Shown here piece after piece: positions 8,341 through 20,538 of a DNA stretch of 64,000 nucleotides. Position numbers and translations under genes: made by a program. This DNA comes from Streptomyces sp. CBMA152 (lineage in GTDB: Bacteria > Actinomycetota > Actinomycetes > Streptomycetales > Streptomycetaceae). The notes below the pieces were generated by a model. That model made no database searches, was not told where the DNA came from, and saw only the letters and a program-made list of their open reading frames with translations. Position 1 is the stretch's first letter. Each line of letters begins with the position of its first letter. The DNA lies in the NCBI RefSeq assembly GCF_014596475.1, contig NZ_MECJ01000033.1, positions 310,001 through 374,000 of the forward strand, written 5' to 3'.

Positions 8341-8990
8341 GACCCGCCGTCCAGGAACCGCAGCACGGCGAGGACGCGGCGGTGGTCGCCGTCGGCGACG
8401 GGCAGGTCGAGCTTGGCGAAGATGCTGTTGATGTGCTTGGCCACCGCGCTCTCGCTGACGACGAGTTGCACGGCGATGCCCGCGTTGGAGCGGCCCTCGG
8501 CCATCAGGGCGAGGACTTCGCGTTCGCGCGGGGTCAAGCGCTCCAGCGGATCCGCGCCGCCACCCCGGCGCAGCAGCAGCTGGGCGACGACCTGCGGGTC
8601 GAGCGCGGTGCCGCCGCCCGCGACCCGCTTGAGCGCGTCGATGAACTCCTCGACGTCGGCGACCCGTTGCTTGAGCAGATAGCCGATGCCGCCGGTCTGC
8701 GCGGTGAGCAGATCGGCCGCGTACCGCTCCTCCACGTACTGGGAGAGCAGCAGTACGGAGGTGTCCGGCCACTGCTGACGGATCATCAGGGCGGCGCGTA
8801 CGCCTTCGTCGGTGAAGCCCGGCGGCATCCGGACGTCGACGAGCGCGAGCTTGGGCCGGTGCTCCTCGACGGCGGCGAGCAGCCCATCGGCGTCGTCCGC
8901 CTCGGCGGCGACCTCGAACCCGGCTATCTCCAGAACCTTGACAAGACCTATCCGCAGCAGGATCGAGTCCTCGGCGATCACAGCCCGCAC
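8337..8990 (-). CDS. NarL/LuxR-family response regulator
   Basis: 217 residues. Receiver domain (1-120) with acidic pocket AED near residue 7, the phosphorylated Asp in LVDVRMPPG, and the conserved Lys in YLLKQ. A LuxR-type helix-turn-helix follows (about 150-210: LTPREREVLALMAEGRSNAGIA). GTG 8990 overlaps the end of the kinase gene by 13 bp. It is the cognate partner of that kinase and is coupled to the DUF4097 gene that follows. Confidence 0.9.
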   Translation of the reverse strand: MRAVIAEDSILLRIGLVKVLEIAGFEVAAEADDADGLLAAVEEHRPKLALVDVRMPPGFTDEGVRAALMIRQQWPDTSVLLLSQYVEERYAADLLTAQTGGIGYLLKQRVADVEEFIDALKRVAGGGTALDPQVVAQLLLRRGGGADPLERLTPREREVLALMAEGRSNAGIAVQLVVSESAVAKHINSIFAKLDLPVADGDHRRVLAVLRFLDGGS

Positions 8991-10231
8991 GGCAACTCCA
9001 CAGTGATGACAGTCGGGCCCCCGTGGGGGCTGTTGATCCGGATCGTTCCGTCCACCGACCCTACGCGTTTGCCCAGGCCCCGCAGTCCGGTGCCGCCGGC
9101 GGCGTCCGCGCCGCCGACCCCGTTGTCGCAGACGGTCAGGGTGAGCAGGTCGGCGCGGCGGCGCACATGGACGGAACAGCGCGTCGCGCGGGCGTGCTTG
9201 GCGACGTTCGCCAGTGCCTCGGAGACGACGAAGTAGGCGACGGCCTCGACAGTGGGCGCGGGGCGCCGGTCGATGTCGACGGTGAGCTCGACGGGCAGCG
9301 GGGCGCGGGCGGCGATGCCGGAGAGCGCGGCGTCCAGGCCGCGGTCGTCGAGGACGGCCGGGTGCAGTCCGCGCACCAGGCTGTTCAGCTCCTCGATGGC
9401 CTCCTTGGCCTCGCGGTGCGCCTCGTCGATGACGGCCCGGGCGTCGGGCGGCAGATCGGTGAGGGTGGCCCGGGCCAGGCCCAGGTTCATGGCGAGCGAG
9501 ACGAGCCGCTGCTGGGCGCCGTCGTGCAGGTCGCGCTCGATACGGCGGCGTTCGGCGTCGGCGGCGTCCAGTACTCCGGCGCGGCTCTCGGCCAGCGTCT
9601 CGACCCGCCGCTCCAGCTCCTTGGCCCGGTTGGGGCCGAGCAGGGCGGCCGCCGCGTGGGCGTCGAGGCGGGCGGTGGCGGCGGCGAACCAGGGCGTACT
9701 GAGCAGCAGCAGGAGGCCGCCGACGGTGAGCAGGACGTACTCGTCGGTCCAGCCCGGCATCCGGTCGTCCATCGGCAGCGCCCACACCCAGGAGAAGACC
9801 AGCGCCCCCGCGAGGCCCGCCGCCCATGAGCAGACCACCAGCACACCGGCCGTCGCCGCGAGCGGGGCGACGAGGAGGTGGTAGCCGTACTGCCGCCAGG
9901 TCGACTCCGACCGCAGCCGCTCGACGAGCCCGCGCCAACTCAGCTTGCGGCTGCGCCAGGCGATGTGCGGCACGTCGAGGCCGAGCAGCGACCAGAAGCG
10001 GCTGCGCTGGAGGGTGGTGAGCAGCGGATTGACGACGAGGACGAACAGCAGGGCGCTCGGGGTGTGTCCGGGGGCCGCGACCATGTACGTGAAGGCGGCC
10101 GCGGCGGGCAGCGCGAGGGGAACGCCTGCCACGGCGAAGGTGGTGTTGCGCCAGGCCCACGCCGACCAGGGGGCGTGTGCGGCGGCCCAGTCGAATGCGC
10201 GCCGCAGCGGGCCGGGAGTTGCCATGTGCAT
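8978..10231 (-). CDS. NarL-type sensor histidine kinase
   Basis: 417-residue membrane kinase. The N-terminal half has several hydrophobic segments (about residues 25-65 and 115-180) forming a membrane sensor region. Then come a linker coiled coil, the HisKA_3 dimerisation motif ERRRIERDLHDGAQQRL containing the phospho-histidine, and a HATPase domain with VSEALANVAKHA and GGTGLRGLGKRV. ATG 10231, or 10225 two codons later, is the start. It is first in a three-gene operon with the response regulator and the DUF4097 protein. The signal is not evident. Confidence 0.88.
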   Translation of the reverse strand: MHMATPGPLRRAFDWAAAHAPWSAWAWRNTTFAVAGVPLALPAAAAFTYMVAAPGHTPSALLFVLVVNPLLTTLQRSRFWSLLGLDVPHIAWRSRKLSWRGLVERLRSESTWRQYGYHLLVAPLAATAGVLVVCSWAAGLAGALVFSWVWALPMDDRMPGWTDEYVLLTVGGLLLLLSTPWFAAATARLDAHAAAALLGPNRAKELERRVETLAESRAGVLDAADAERRRIERDLHDGAQQRLVSLAMNLGLARATLTDLPPDARAVIDEAHREAKEAIEELNSLVRGLHPAVLDDRGLDAALSGIAARAPLPVELTVDIDRRPAPTVEAVAYFVVSEALANVAKHARATRCSVHVRRRADLLTLTVCDNGVGGADAAGGTGLRGLGKRVGSVDGTIRINSPHGGPTVITVELPCGL

Positions 10232-10402
10232 ACCGTAAATGCCCTGGTCGGGGCCGCGCCATCACGCTGCTGCCCGCCCGGGGGTGTAGCTGGCACCACC
10301 CCTGTTCCGGACGACCGCGCTACTGACCTGGACGGCCGGAACGACGAAGCTTGTGATCATGCCCGGTGGACGGACCTCCGGGCCGGAAGGAGCCCCGTCG
10401 CC

Positions 10403-10834
10403 ATGACGCTCGTCGCCCCGCAGATCCGCACCCGCCGTACGACGTCCCGTACCGGTGCCGGTGTCGCGGGCCTGCGCCGGCCGCGTCTGGCCACGCTGTT
10501 GACGGGCGCCGGGGTCGCGCTGCTGCCGTGGATGGTCGTCCTGGCGCAGACGCTGCCGCAGACCACGGAGGTCTCCAACTGGTCCGCGGCGTGGATCGGC
10601 CTCGACGCGCTCCTGGCCGTGGGCCTGACCGGAACGGGCGCGCTGCTCAAGCGCGGTGACGCTCGGGTGGGGCAAGCTGCCGCGGCGACGGGGGCGTTGC
10701 TTTTGGTGGACGCCTGGTTCGACGTGATGACTTCGGCCCCGGGCCCGGAGTTCACCACGTCCGTGGTGCTGGCGCTGTGCGCGGAGTTGCCACTGGCGGT
10801 GGCGTGCGGGGTGCTTGCGGCGCGGCGACCGTAA
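10403..10834 (+). CDS. small four-helix membrane protein
   Basis: 143 residues; I do not recognise the family. A basic N-terminal tail is followed by four hydrophobic helices: about 31-53 (LATLLTGAGVALLPW), 62-82, 90-108 and 117-140. The start has a good ribosome site (GAAGGAG about 12 bp upstream). It is alone in its transcription unit, divergent from the sensor kinase, and ends just before a strong hairpin shared with glyS. No catalytic motif is visible. Confidence 0.7.
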   Translation: MTLVAPQIRTRRTTSRTGAGVAGLRRPRLATLLTGAGVALLPWMVVLAQTLPQTTEVSNWSAAWIGLDALLAVGLTGTGALLKRGDARVGQAAAATGALLLVDAWFDVMTSAPGPEFTTSVVLALCAELPLAVACGVLAARRP

Positions 10835-10836
10835 GC

Positions 10837-10886
10837 AAAGGGCCTGGCCCCGTACTGCCGAACAGGCGGTACGGGGCCAGGCCTTT
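10837..10886. terminator. bidirectional hairpin terminator
   Basis: GCCTGGCCCCGTAC and its reverse complement GTACGGGGCCAGGC, with flanking AAAG/CTTT and one bulged G, form a long stem with a 13-nt loop. It lies between the convergent ends of the small membrane-protein gene and glyS and can serve both. Confidence 0.85.
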
Positions 10887-10915
10887 AGGGGCGCGGGGAA
10901 CTGCGCGACCAGCCC
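10887..10915. repeat. dispersed palindromic repeat (half copy)
   Basis: AGGGGCGCGGGGAACTGCGC followed by GACCAGCC, the reverse complement of the arm seen at 3064. It sits immediately after the terminator hairpin and about 20 bp from the glyS stop. Confidence 0.7.
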
Positions 10916-10934
10916 CCACGTACCCGCAGACGAA

Positions 10935-12317
<1,383 letters not shown>

Positions 12318-12481
12318 GGTGCTCTCTTCATTACGACGACGACGAACGGCGAATGCCCCAGGGTAGCGGCGGCCTGCACCCCTGGATCAAATCGGTATCC
12401 GGGACCGGCGTCGACGAAGGCCCGCGAAGCGGTCGCGGACAGCCTTGACGAGGGCTTGGCCAGGGCTTGACGGGGTCTTGT

Positions 12482-12518
12482 TGACAATCGTTTCCAGTTT
12501 TGTTGAAAATGAGTGTCA
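12482..12518. promoter_or_regulatory. two Zur-box-like operators on the znuA start
   Basis: TGACAATCGTTTCCA (12482-12496) and TGAAAATGAGTGTCA (12504-12518) both fit a TGAnAATnnTTTTCA-like Zur dyad and lie 22 bp apart, centre to centre. The second touches the znuA ATG, so bound Zur would block initiation. The zur gene is four genes downstream. Confidence 0.7.
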
Positions 12519-13462
12519 TGAACGTACGACGCCTCATACCCGCCGCCGCCCTGTCCAGCGCCGTGGTCCTCGGCCTGACCGCCTGCTCGGGCTCGTCCAC
12601 CGCGGGCAGCAAGGACGGCAAGCTCGACGTGGTGGCGTCGTTCTACCCGATGCAGTACCTGGCCGAGCAGATAGGCGGCTCCCACGTCGCCGTCTCGAAC
12701 CTCACCAAGCCGGGCGTGGAGCCGCACGACCTGGAGCTCAGCCCGAAGCAGACGGCCTCGCTCGGCGAGGCGGACGTCATCGTCTACCTCAAGGGCATCC
12801 AGCCCGCCGTGGACAAGGCCATCGACCAGTCCGGTGTGAAGCACACCGTCGACGCGGCGAGCCTGACCAAGCTGGAGGACCACGGCACCGAGACCGGCCC
12901 GGGCCACGAGGGCCACGCCCACGAGGGCGACAGCGAGGCCGGCGCCGACCCGCACATCTGGCTGGACCCGGTGAAGTACGCCGAGGTCGCCAAGGGCGTC
13001 GGCAAGACCCTGGAGCAGGCCGACCCGGATCACGCGGCGGACTACAAGAAGAACACCGACACCGTGGTGAAGAACCTCGGCGCGCTGAACGACAAGTTCA
13101 CGGCGGGCCTGAAGAACACCGCGACGAAGACCTTCATCACCACCCACTCCGCCTTCGGCTACCTCGCCGAGCGCTACGGGCTGACCCAGGAGGGCATCGC
13201 GGGCATCGACCCCGAGGCCGAGCCGAGCCCCGCCCGGATCAAGGAGCTCCAGTCGCTGGCGAAGAAGGACCACGTCAACACCGTCTTCTTCGAGACACTG
13301 GCCAGCGACAAGACCGCCAAGACCCTCGCCAAGGACACCGGCCTGAAGACGGATGTCCTGGACCCGCTGGAGGGCATCACCAAGAAGTCCAAGGGTGCCG
13401 ACTACCTCGCGGTGCAGGAGGCCAACCTGGCCGCGCTCCAGAAGGCACTCGGCGCCAAGTGA
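12518..13462 (+). CDS. znuA: zinc ABC transporter substrate-binding lipoprotein
   Basis: Extracytoplasmic zinc-capture protein of the ZnuA/TroA cluster A-I family. With ATG 12518 it has 314 residues and a lipoprotein signal ending LGLTAC, with the lipidated Cys at 23. Metal-ligand regions are GVEPHDLELSP, the His-rich loop GHEGHAHEG before ADPHIWLDP, and FITTHSAFGYLAERYG. ATG 12509 is an alternative. There is no clear ribosome site, so the mRNA may be leaderless from a promoter covered by the two Zur-like boxes. It feeds ZnuB/ZnuC, encoded directly downstream. Confidence 0.92.
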   Translation: MNVRRLIPAAALSSAVVLGLTACSGSSTAGSKDGKLDVVASFYPMQYLAEQIGGSHVAVSNLTKPGVEPHDLELSPKQTASLGEADVIVYLKGIQPAVDKAIDQSGVKHTVDAASLTKLEDHGTETGPGHEGHAHEGDSEAGADPHIWLDPVKYAEVAKGVGKTLEQADPDHAADYKKNTDTVVKNLGALNDKFTAGLKNTATKTFITTHSAFGYLAERYGLTQEGIAGIDPEAEPSPARIKELQSLAKKDHVNTVFFETLASDKTAKTLAKDTGLKTDVLDPLEGITKKSKGADYLAVQEANLAALQKALGAK

Positions 13463-13509
13463 CGACCACGACTCGGCGATCCGCATCCGACGCATCGGAG
13501 GCAGCAGCG

Positions 13510-14268
13510 ATGGAACCCGTCATATCCCTGCGCGGGGCCACGGCCACGCTGGGCTCGCGCCCGGTGCTGCGCGGCATCGACCTCACCGTCCAGCGCGGTG
13601 AGGTCGTCGCGCTCCTCGGCGCCAACGGCTCCGGCAAGTCCACCGCCGTGCGCTCGGTCATCGGCCAGGTGCCGCTCACCGGTGGCGCGATCGAGCTGTT
13701 CGGCACCGAGCTGAAGCGCTTCAAGGACTGGGCGCGCGTCGGTTACGTACCGCAGCGCACCACCGCCGCGAGCGGAGTGCCCGCCACAGTCCGCGAGGTC
13801 GTCTCCTCGGGGCGTCTGTCCCGTACGAAACTGGGCCTGCTCTCCAAGGCGGACCGGGCGGCCGTGCGCCGGGCCATCGAGCTCGTGGGCCTCGCCGACC
13901 GCGCCAAGGACTCGGTGAACGCGCTCTCCGGCGGCCAGCGCCAGCGCGTCCTGATCGCCCGCGCGCTCGCCTCCGAGCCCGAGCTGCTGATCATGGACGA
14001 GCCGATGGCGGGCGTCGACCTGGCCAGCCAGGAGATCCTCGCCGCGACCCTGCGCGAGCAGGTCGCGGGCGGCGCGACCGTGCTGCTCGTGCTGCATGAA
14101 CTCGGGCCCCTGGAGCCGCTGATCGACCGCGCGGTGGTGCTGCGCGACGGCTGCGTCACCCACGACGGCCCGCCGCCCAAGGCCACCGGCCAGCACGCGC
14201 TCCCGGGCCACGACCACGTCCACCCCCACTCGGCCGCCGAGCCGATCCGCACAGGACTGCTGACCTGA
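13510..14268 (+). CDS. znuC: zinc ABC transporter ATP-binding protein
   Basis: 252-residue ATPase that powers zinc import with ZnuB and ZnuA. Walker A is GANGSGKST (near residue 38), the ABC signature is LSGGQRQR, Walker B is LLIMDEP, and an H-loop His follows. The C-terminus is His-rich (GHDHVHPHS), plausibly metal-binding. The start is the ATG at 13510 after GGAGGC. It lies 47 bp after znuA and 2 bp before znuB, in one operon under Zur control. Confidence 0.94.
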   Translation: MEPVISLRGATATLGSRPVLRGIDLTVQRGEVVALLGANGSGKSTAVRSVIGQVPLTGGAIELFGTELKRFKDWARVGYVPQRTTAASGVPATVREVVSSGRLSRTKLGLLSKADRAAVRRAIELVGLADRAKDSVNALSGGQRQRVLIARALASEPELLIMDEPMAGVDLASQEILAATLREQVAGGATVLLVLHELGPLEPLIDRAVVLRDGCVTHDGPPPKATGQHALPGHDHVHPHSAAEPIRTGLLT

Positions 14269-14270
14269 TC

Positions 14271-15164
14271 ATGGAAATCCTCCAGACCGCCTTCATGCAG
14301 CGGGCGCTCATCGCGGCCGTCCTGGTCGGCATCACCGCCCCCGCCGTCGGCATCTACCTGGTGCAGCGCCGCCAGGCGTTGATGGGCGACGGAATCGGCC
14401 ATGTCGCGATGACCGGCGTCGGCCTCGGCTTCCTGCTCAACAGCAGCCCGGTGTGGATGGCGACACTCGTCTCCGTCGTCGGCGCCGTCACGATGGAACT
14501 GATCCGCGCGTACGGCAAGACGCGCGGCGACATCGCGCTCGCCATGCTCTTCTACGGCGGCATGGCGGGCGGTGTGCTGCTGGTCAACCTCTCGGACACC
14601 GGCTCCAACGCCAACCTCTCCTCGTACCTGTTCGGCTCGCTCTCCACCGTCTCCGACTCGGACGTCACCTCGATCTGCCTGCTCGCTGCGTTTGTGGTGC
14701 TGGTCACGGTCGGCCTGCGGCGGCAGTTGTTCGCGGTCAGCCAGGACGAGGAGTTCGCACGGGTGACGGGTCTGCCGGTGCGCGCCCTCAACCTGCTGAT
14801 CGCGGTGACCGCCGCGATCACCGTCACGGTCGCGATGCGGGCCGTCGGGCTGCTGCTCGTCAGCGCGCTGATGGTGGTCCCGGTCGCCGCCGCCCAGCAG
14901 ATCTCGCGCTCGTTCGTGGTGACGTTCGTCCTCGCGGTGGTCATCGGTACGACGGTCACGCTGGCCGGAACGGTCACGTCCTACTACCAGGACGTGCCGC
15001 CCGGTGCGACGATCGTGCTGCTCGCCATCGGCGCGTTCATCGCGCTGACCGCACTCGCGGCCCCCTTGGCGCGACGGCGCGCGCGGGTGGCCGAAACCGC
15101 CGCCCAGGAGTGCACCCTGGAGGTACCGGGGGCACGGACCGCGGCGGACGAGGCCACGGTCTGA
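14271..15164 (+). CDS. znuB: zinc ABC transporter permease
   Basis: 297-residue ABC-3 family integral membrane subunit with eight or nine hydrophobic helices. The cytoplasmic coupling region contains RRQALMGDGIGH. It forms the membrane channel of the ZnuABC importer. It starts 2 bp after znuC, so the two are probably translationally coupled, and is followed by zur. Confidence 0.94.
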   Translation: MEILQTAFMQRALIAAVLVGITAPAVGIYLVQRRQALMGDGIGHVAMTGVGLGFLLNSSPVWMATLVSVVGAVTMELIRAYGKTRGDIALAMLFYGGMAGGVLLVNLSDTGSNANLSSYLFGSLSTVSDSDVTSICLLAAFVVLVTVGLRRQLFAVSQDEEFARVTGLPVRALNLLIAVTAAITVTVAMRAVGLLLVSALMVVPVAAAQQISRSFVVTFVLAVVIGTTVTLAGTVTSYYQDVPPGATIVLLAIGAFIALTALAAPLARRRARVAETAAQECTLEVPGARTAADEATV

Positions 15165-15221
15165 CCCCGACCTGGCAGAATGGCCCGACGACGTGAGCGG
15201 GCGAGGGTAAGGGAGGCACCT

Positions 15222-15632
15222 GTGGCGACGGCTGGATCACCTGTACGCGGCCGGTCCACCCGGCAGCGGGCCGCCGTGGCGGCGGCCCTCGACCAGGTGG
15301 ACGAGTTCCGAAGCGCGCAGGAGCTGCACGACATGCTCAAGCACCGGGGCGACTCGGTGGGGCTCACCACCGTCTACCGCACCCTGCAGTCCCTCGCCGA
15401 CGCCGGCGAGGTCGACGTGCTGCGCACCAGCGACGGCGAGGCCGTCTACCGCCGCTGCTCCTCCGGCGACCACCACCACCATCTGGTCTGCCGGGTGTGC
15501 GGCAAGGCGGTCGAGGTCGAGGGCCCGGCGGTCGAGAAGTGGGCCGAGGCGATCGCCGAACAGCACGGCTTCGTGAACGTGGCGCACACCGTGGAGATCT
15601 TCGGTACGTGCGAGGAGTGCGCGGCGAAGTAG
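15222..15632 (+). CDS. zur: zinc uptake regulator Zur (Fur family)
   Basis: Zinc-sensing repressor, 136 residues. The N-terminal winged helix includes LTTVYRTLQSLADAGEV. The C-terminal dimerisation and metal domain has SGDHHHHLVCRVCGK (regulatory and structural zinc ligands) and a second Cys pair, CEEC, near the end. GTG 15222 has the best ribosome site (GGGAGG, 15211-15216). As last gene of the znuACB-zur cluster it most likely represses znuA through the two boxes at 12482-12518. A strong terminator follows. Confidence 0.95.
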   Translation: MATAGSPVRGRSTRQRAAVAAALDQVDEFRSAQELHDMLKHRGDSVGLTTVYRTLQSLADAGEVDVLRTSDGEAVYRRCSSGDHHHHLVCRVCGKAVEVEGPAVEKWAEAIAEQHGFVNVAHTVEIFGTCEECAAK

Positions 15633-15660
15633 TCGGCGCACGGTAGTTGGCATCCGCCGG

Positions 15661-15694
15661 AAGGGGGTGCGGGCGCAGTGGCCCGCACCCCCTT
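15661..15694 (+). terminator. hairpin terminator of the zinc operon
   Basis: AAGGGGGTGCGGGC (15661-15674), loop GCAGTG, and GCCCGCACCCCCTT (15681-15694): a perfect 14-bp stem 28 bp after the zur stop. Confidence 0.88.
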
Positions 15695-15829
15695 CTGCAT
15701 GCCCTGGCTCGCCCCTCCCGCACCATTCGCTGTTTGCCGCCACAAACAGCACGTCCGGTTCTGTGCCGGGGTCGGGTACCGCTGTTTCCAGCCGCTCAGA
15801 ACTCCTTCAAGCCAGACTCCAGGGAATTA

Positions 15830-15851
15830 AGAAACCATCGCGTCGGTTTCT
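15830..15851. promoter_or_regulatory. ARE-like operator upstream of ScbR-like regulator
   Basis: AGAAACC (15830-15836), 8-bp spacer, GGTTTCT (15845-15851). The AAACC-N8-GGTTT geometry equals that of the dyad before the P450 gene (21657-21674), and it resembles autoregulatory elements bound by gamma-butyrolactone receptors. It lies 62 bp before the regulator start. Confidence 0.6.
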
Positions 15852-15913
15852 ATAGACTCGCGTACGCATGCCATGCCCATGCCTATGCCCCTGCCGGACA
15901 ACGGAGTGACACG

Positions 15914-16576
15914 ATGAGCAAGCAGCAACGCGCGGAGCGGACGCGTCAGACGCTGATCCTCGCCGCGGCGGAAGTGTTCGACGCGGACGGCTTCGCACCG
16001 TCCTCCCTGACCGCGATCAGCACCCGGGCCGGCGTCAGCAACGGGGCGCTGCACTTCCACTTCGTCAGCAAGAACGCCCTGGCCGAGGCGGTCTGCGAGA
16101 ACGCGATGGCGTCCCTGCGGCAGATCGCCCGCCCCCGGCAGGCCGAGCACGGACGGGCGCTCCAGGTCCTCGTCGACACCACGCACGCGCTGGCGTTCCG
16201 GCTCGGCGACGACGTGGTCCTGCGCGCCGGGTTCGGGCTCAGCTCCGACGCGACCTGGAAGGGCACGACCGATCTGCGCCAGTACTGGGTCGACTGGGTC
16301 GGCGAGGTCCTGACCGGAGCGGCCGCCGAGGGCGCACTCGCCGAGGGGGTCGTCGTGGACGACGCCAAGGCGGTGATCGCGGCGACGACGGTCGGCTTCG
16401 AGGCGATGGGCCGCGCCCATCCCCGCTGGTTCTCCCGCCAGATGTTCGGCAGGTTCTGGCGCCTCCTCCTCCCCCGCCTGGCCCGAGCCGACGCCCTGGA
16501 CGCCCTGAAGCCGGACGGCAGCCCGGGCTTGATGGCAGCGATCGGCACCCCGGGGATGGCGCCTGCGCTGGCGTAG
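15914..16576 (+). CDS. ScbR-like TetR-family regulator (gamma-butyrolactone receptor or pseudoreceptor)
   Basis: 220 residues. The TetR helix-turn-helix (about residues 8-55) has the sub-family mark NGALHFHFVSKNALAEAV, close to the GALYFHF of AfsA/ScbR-system receptors. The ligand domain has the Trp-rich stretch QYWVDWVGEVL. It is more diverged than the ScbR at 25043, so it could be a ScbR2-type pseudoreceptor that answers to antibiotics rather than butyrolactones; that is inference. An ARE-like dyad upstream suggests autoregulation or control by the other receptor. It is the first gene of the block between zur and uppS. Confidence 0.8.
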   Translation: MSKQQRAERTRQTLILAAAEVFDADGFAPSSLTAISTRAGVSNGALHFHFVSKNALAEAVCENAMASLRQIARPRQAEHGRALQVLVDTTHALAFRLGDDVVLRAGFGLSSDATWKGTTDLRQYWVDWVGEVLTGAAAEGALAEGVVVDDAKAVIAATTVGFEAMGRAHPRWFSRQMFGRFWRLLLPRLARADALDALKPDGSPGLMAAIGTPGMAPALA

Positions 16577-16582
16577 GTCTTT

Positions 16583-16617
16583 GGGGGCGCGGGGAACTGC
16601 GCGAGCAACCCAGCACG
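16583..16617. repeat. dispersed palindromic repeat (half copy)
   Basis: GGGGGCGCGGGGAACTGCGC followed by GAGCAACCCAGCACG, just after the stop of the ScbR-like regulator gene. Its extended flank matches that of the copy at 32681. Confidence 0.7.
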
Positions 16618-16726
16618 GTCTGCAGACGAATTCGCAAATAGGAACTCGCGTTCCGCAAGAATTTCGCACAATTCCCCGTGGTGGAGCAACGGTGGCGAAG
16701 CCGTCCGACCTACGAGGGCGCAGGGC

Positions 16727-16755
16727 CCAAACCCCCTGCACAGAAGGGGGTTTGG
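16727..16755. terminator. hairpin terminator
   Basis: CCAAACCCCCT (16727-16737), 7-nt loop, AGGGGGTTTGG (16745-16755). It probably ends the regulator transcript and insulates the downstream carboxylase gene. Confidence 0.65.
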
Positions 16756-16921
16756 CGGCCAAGCCAGCACGCGGGGCAGCGCGTGAGATCACCGCACGGT
16801 GGACAACTGCGGAGTAACGCCGGATACGTTCCCTCCACGATGCTTCGAGGGTGGCGCTGTACAAACAACCGGCGTTCCGTTCCGATCTTTCCGCTCAGCA
16901 CCCGCAAGTTGAGGAGCCGTC

Positions 16922-18679
<1,758 letters not shown>

Positions 18680-18689
18680 GGAGTCACCC

Positions 18690-20538
18690 ATGCTGAAGGA
18701 AGTCAAACGTCTCGATCGGGTGATCATCCGTTTCGCGGGTGACTCGGGCGACGGCATGCAGCTGACCGGTGACCGCTTCACCTCGGAGACCGCCTCGTTC
18801 GGCAACGACCTCTCCACGCTGCCGAACTTCCCGGCCGAGATCCGCGCCCCCGCAGGCACCCTCCCGGGCGTGTCCAGCTTCCAGCTCCACTTCGCCGACC
18901 ACGACATCCTCACCCCCGGCGACGCACCCAACGTCCTCGTCGCGATGAACCCCGCCGCCCTCAAGGCCAACCTCGCGGACGTGCCGCGCGGCGCGGACAT
19001 CATCGTCAACACCGACGAGTTCACCAAGCGCCCCATGGCGAAGGTCGGTTACGAGACCTCCCCGCTGGAGGACGGCTCCCTGGAGGCGTACAACCTCCAC
19101 CCGGTACCGCTCACCACGCTGACGGTGGAAGCGCTCAAGGAGTTCGGCCTCCCCCGCAAGGAGGCCGAACGCAGCAAGAACATGTTCGCGCTCGGCCTGC
19201 TGAGCTGGATGTACCACCGCCCGACCGAGGCCACCGAGGCGTTCCTGCGACAGAAGTTCGCCAAGAAGCCGGAGATCGCCGAGGCGAACGTCGCGGCCTT
19301 CCGCGCGGGCTGGAACTTCGGCGAGACGACCGAGGACTTCGCGGTCTCGTACGAGGTGGCCCCCGCCACCACCGCGTTCCCGCCCGGCACCTATCGCAAC
19401 ATCTCCGGCAACCTCGCCCTCGCGTACGGTCTGATCGCGGCGGGCAAGCAGGCGGACCTGCCGCTCTACCTGGGCTCGTACCCGATCACCCCGGCCTCGG
19501 ACATCCTGCACGAGCTGTCCAAGCACAAGAACTTCGGCGTACGGACGTTCCAGGCCGAGGACGAGATCGCCGGTATCGGCGCGGCCCTGGGCGCGGCCTT
19601 CGGCGGCTCCCTCGGCGTCACCACCACCTCCGGCCCCGGTGTGGCGCTCAAGTCCGAGACGATCGGCCTGGCCGTCAGCCTCGAACTGCCGCTGCTCATC
19701 GTCGACATCCAGCGCGGCGGCCCCTCCACCGGCCTGCCCACCAAGACCGAGCAGGCCGACCTGCTCCAGGCGATGTACGGGCGCAACGGCGAAGCCCCGG
19801 TCCCGATCGTCGCGCCCAAGACCCCGGCCGACTGCTTCGACGCGGCCCTGGACGCGGCCCGTATCGCCCTGTCCTACCGCACCCCGGTCTTCCTGCTCTC
19901 CGACGGTTACCTGGCCAACGGTTCCGAGCCGTGGCGAGTTCCCGACGCCGAAGAACTCCCGGACCTGCGCGTCCAGTTCGCGACCGTGCCCAACCACACG
20001 CTGGCCGACGGCACCGAGGTGTTCTGGCCGTACAAGCGCGACCCGCAGACGCTGGCCCGCCCGTGGGCCGTCCCCGGCACCCCGGGCCTTGAGCACCGCA
20101 TCGGCGGGATCGAGAAGCAGGACGGCACCGGCAACATCTCGTACGACCCCGCCAACCACGAGTTCATGGTCCGCACCCGGCAGGCGAAGATCGACGGTGT
20201 CGAGGTCCCCGACCTGGAGGTCGACGACCTCGGCGGCGCCAACACCCTCGTCCTCGGCTGGGGTTCGACCTACGGCCCGATCACCGCGGCCGTCCGCCGG
20301 CTGCGCGCCGAGGGCGTGCCCATCGCGCAGGCCCATCTGCGCCACCTCAACCCCTTCCCGAGGAATCTCGGCGAGGTGCTGAGGCGTTACGACAAGGTGG
20401 TCGTCCCCGAGATGAACCTCGGCCAGCTCGCCACGCTGATCCGGGCGAAGTTCGTGGTCGACGCGCGGTCGTACACCCAGGTCAACGGAATGCCGTTCAA
20501 GGCCGAGCAGCTCGCGGAGGCCCTCAAGGAGGCCATCA

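Larger units (their letters stand above)
16577..16921. other. intergenic region before biotin carboxylase gene
   Basis: No gene is seen. It contains a half copy of the dispersed repeat (16583-16617), a GGAAC-TCGC-GTTCC dyad (16641-16654), a terminator-like hairpin (16727-16755) and the promoter region of the carboxylase gene. Confidence 0.6.

Noticed and set aside
16841..16900. Possible further ARE site before the carboxylase gene (ACAAACAACCGG)
   Set aside because: Only the left half resembles the motif; the CGGTTTGT half is missing.
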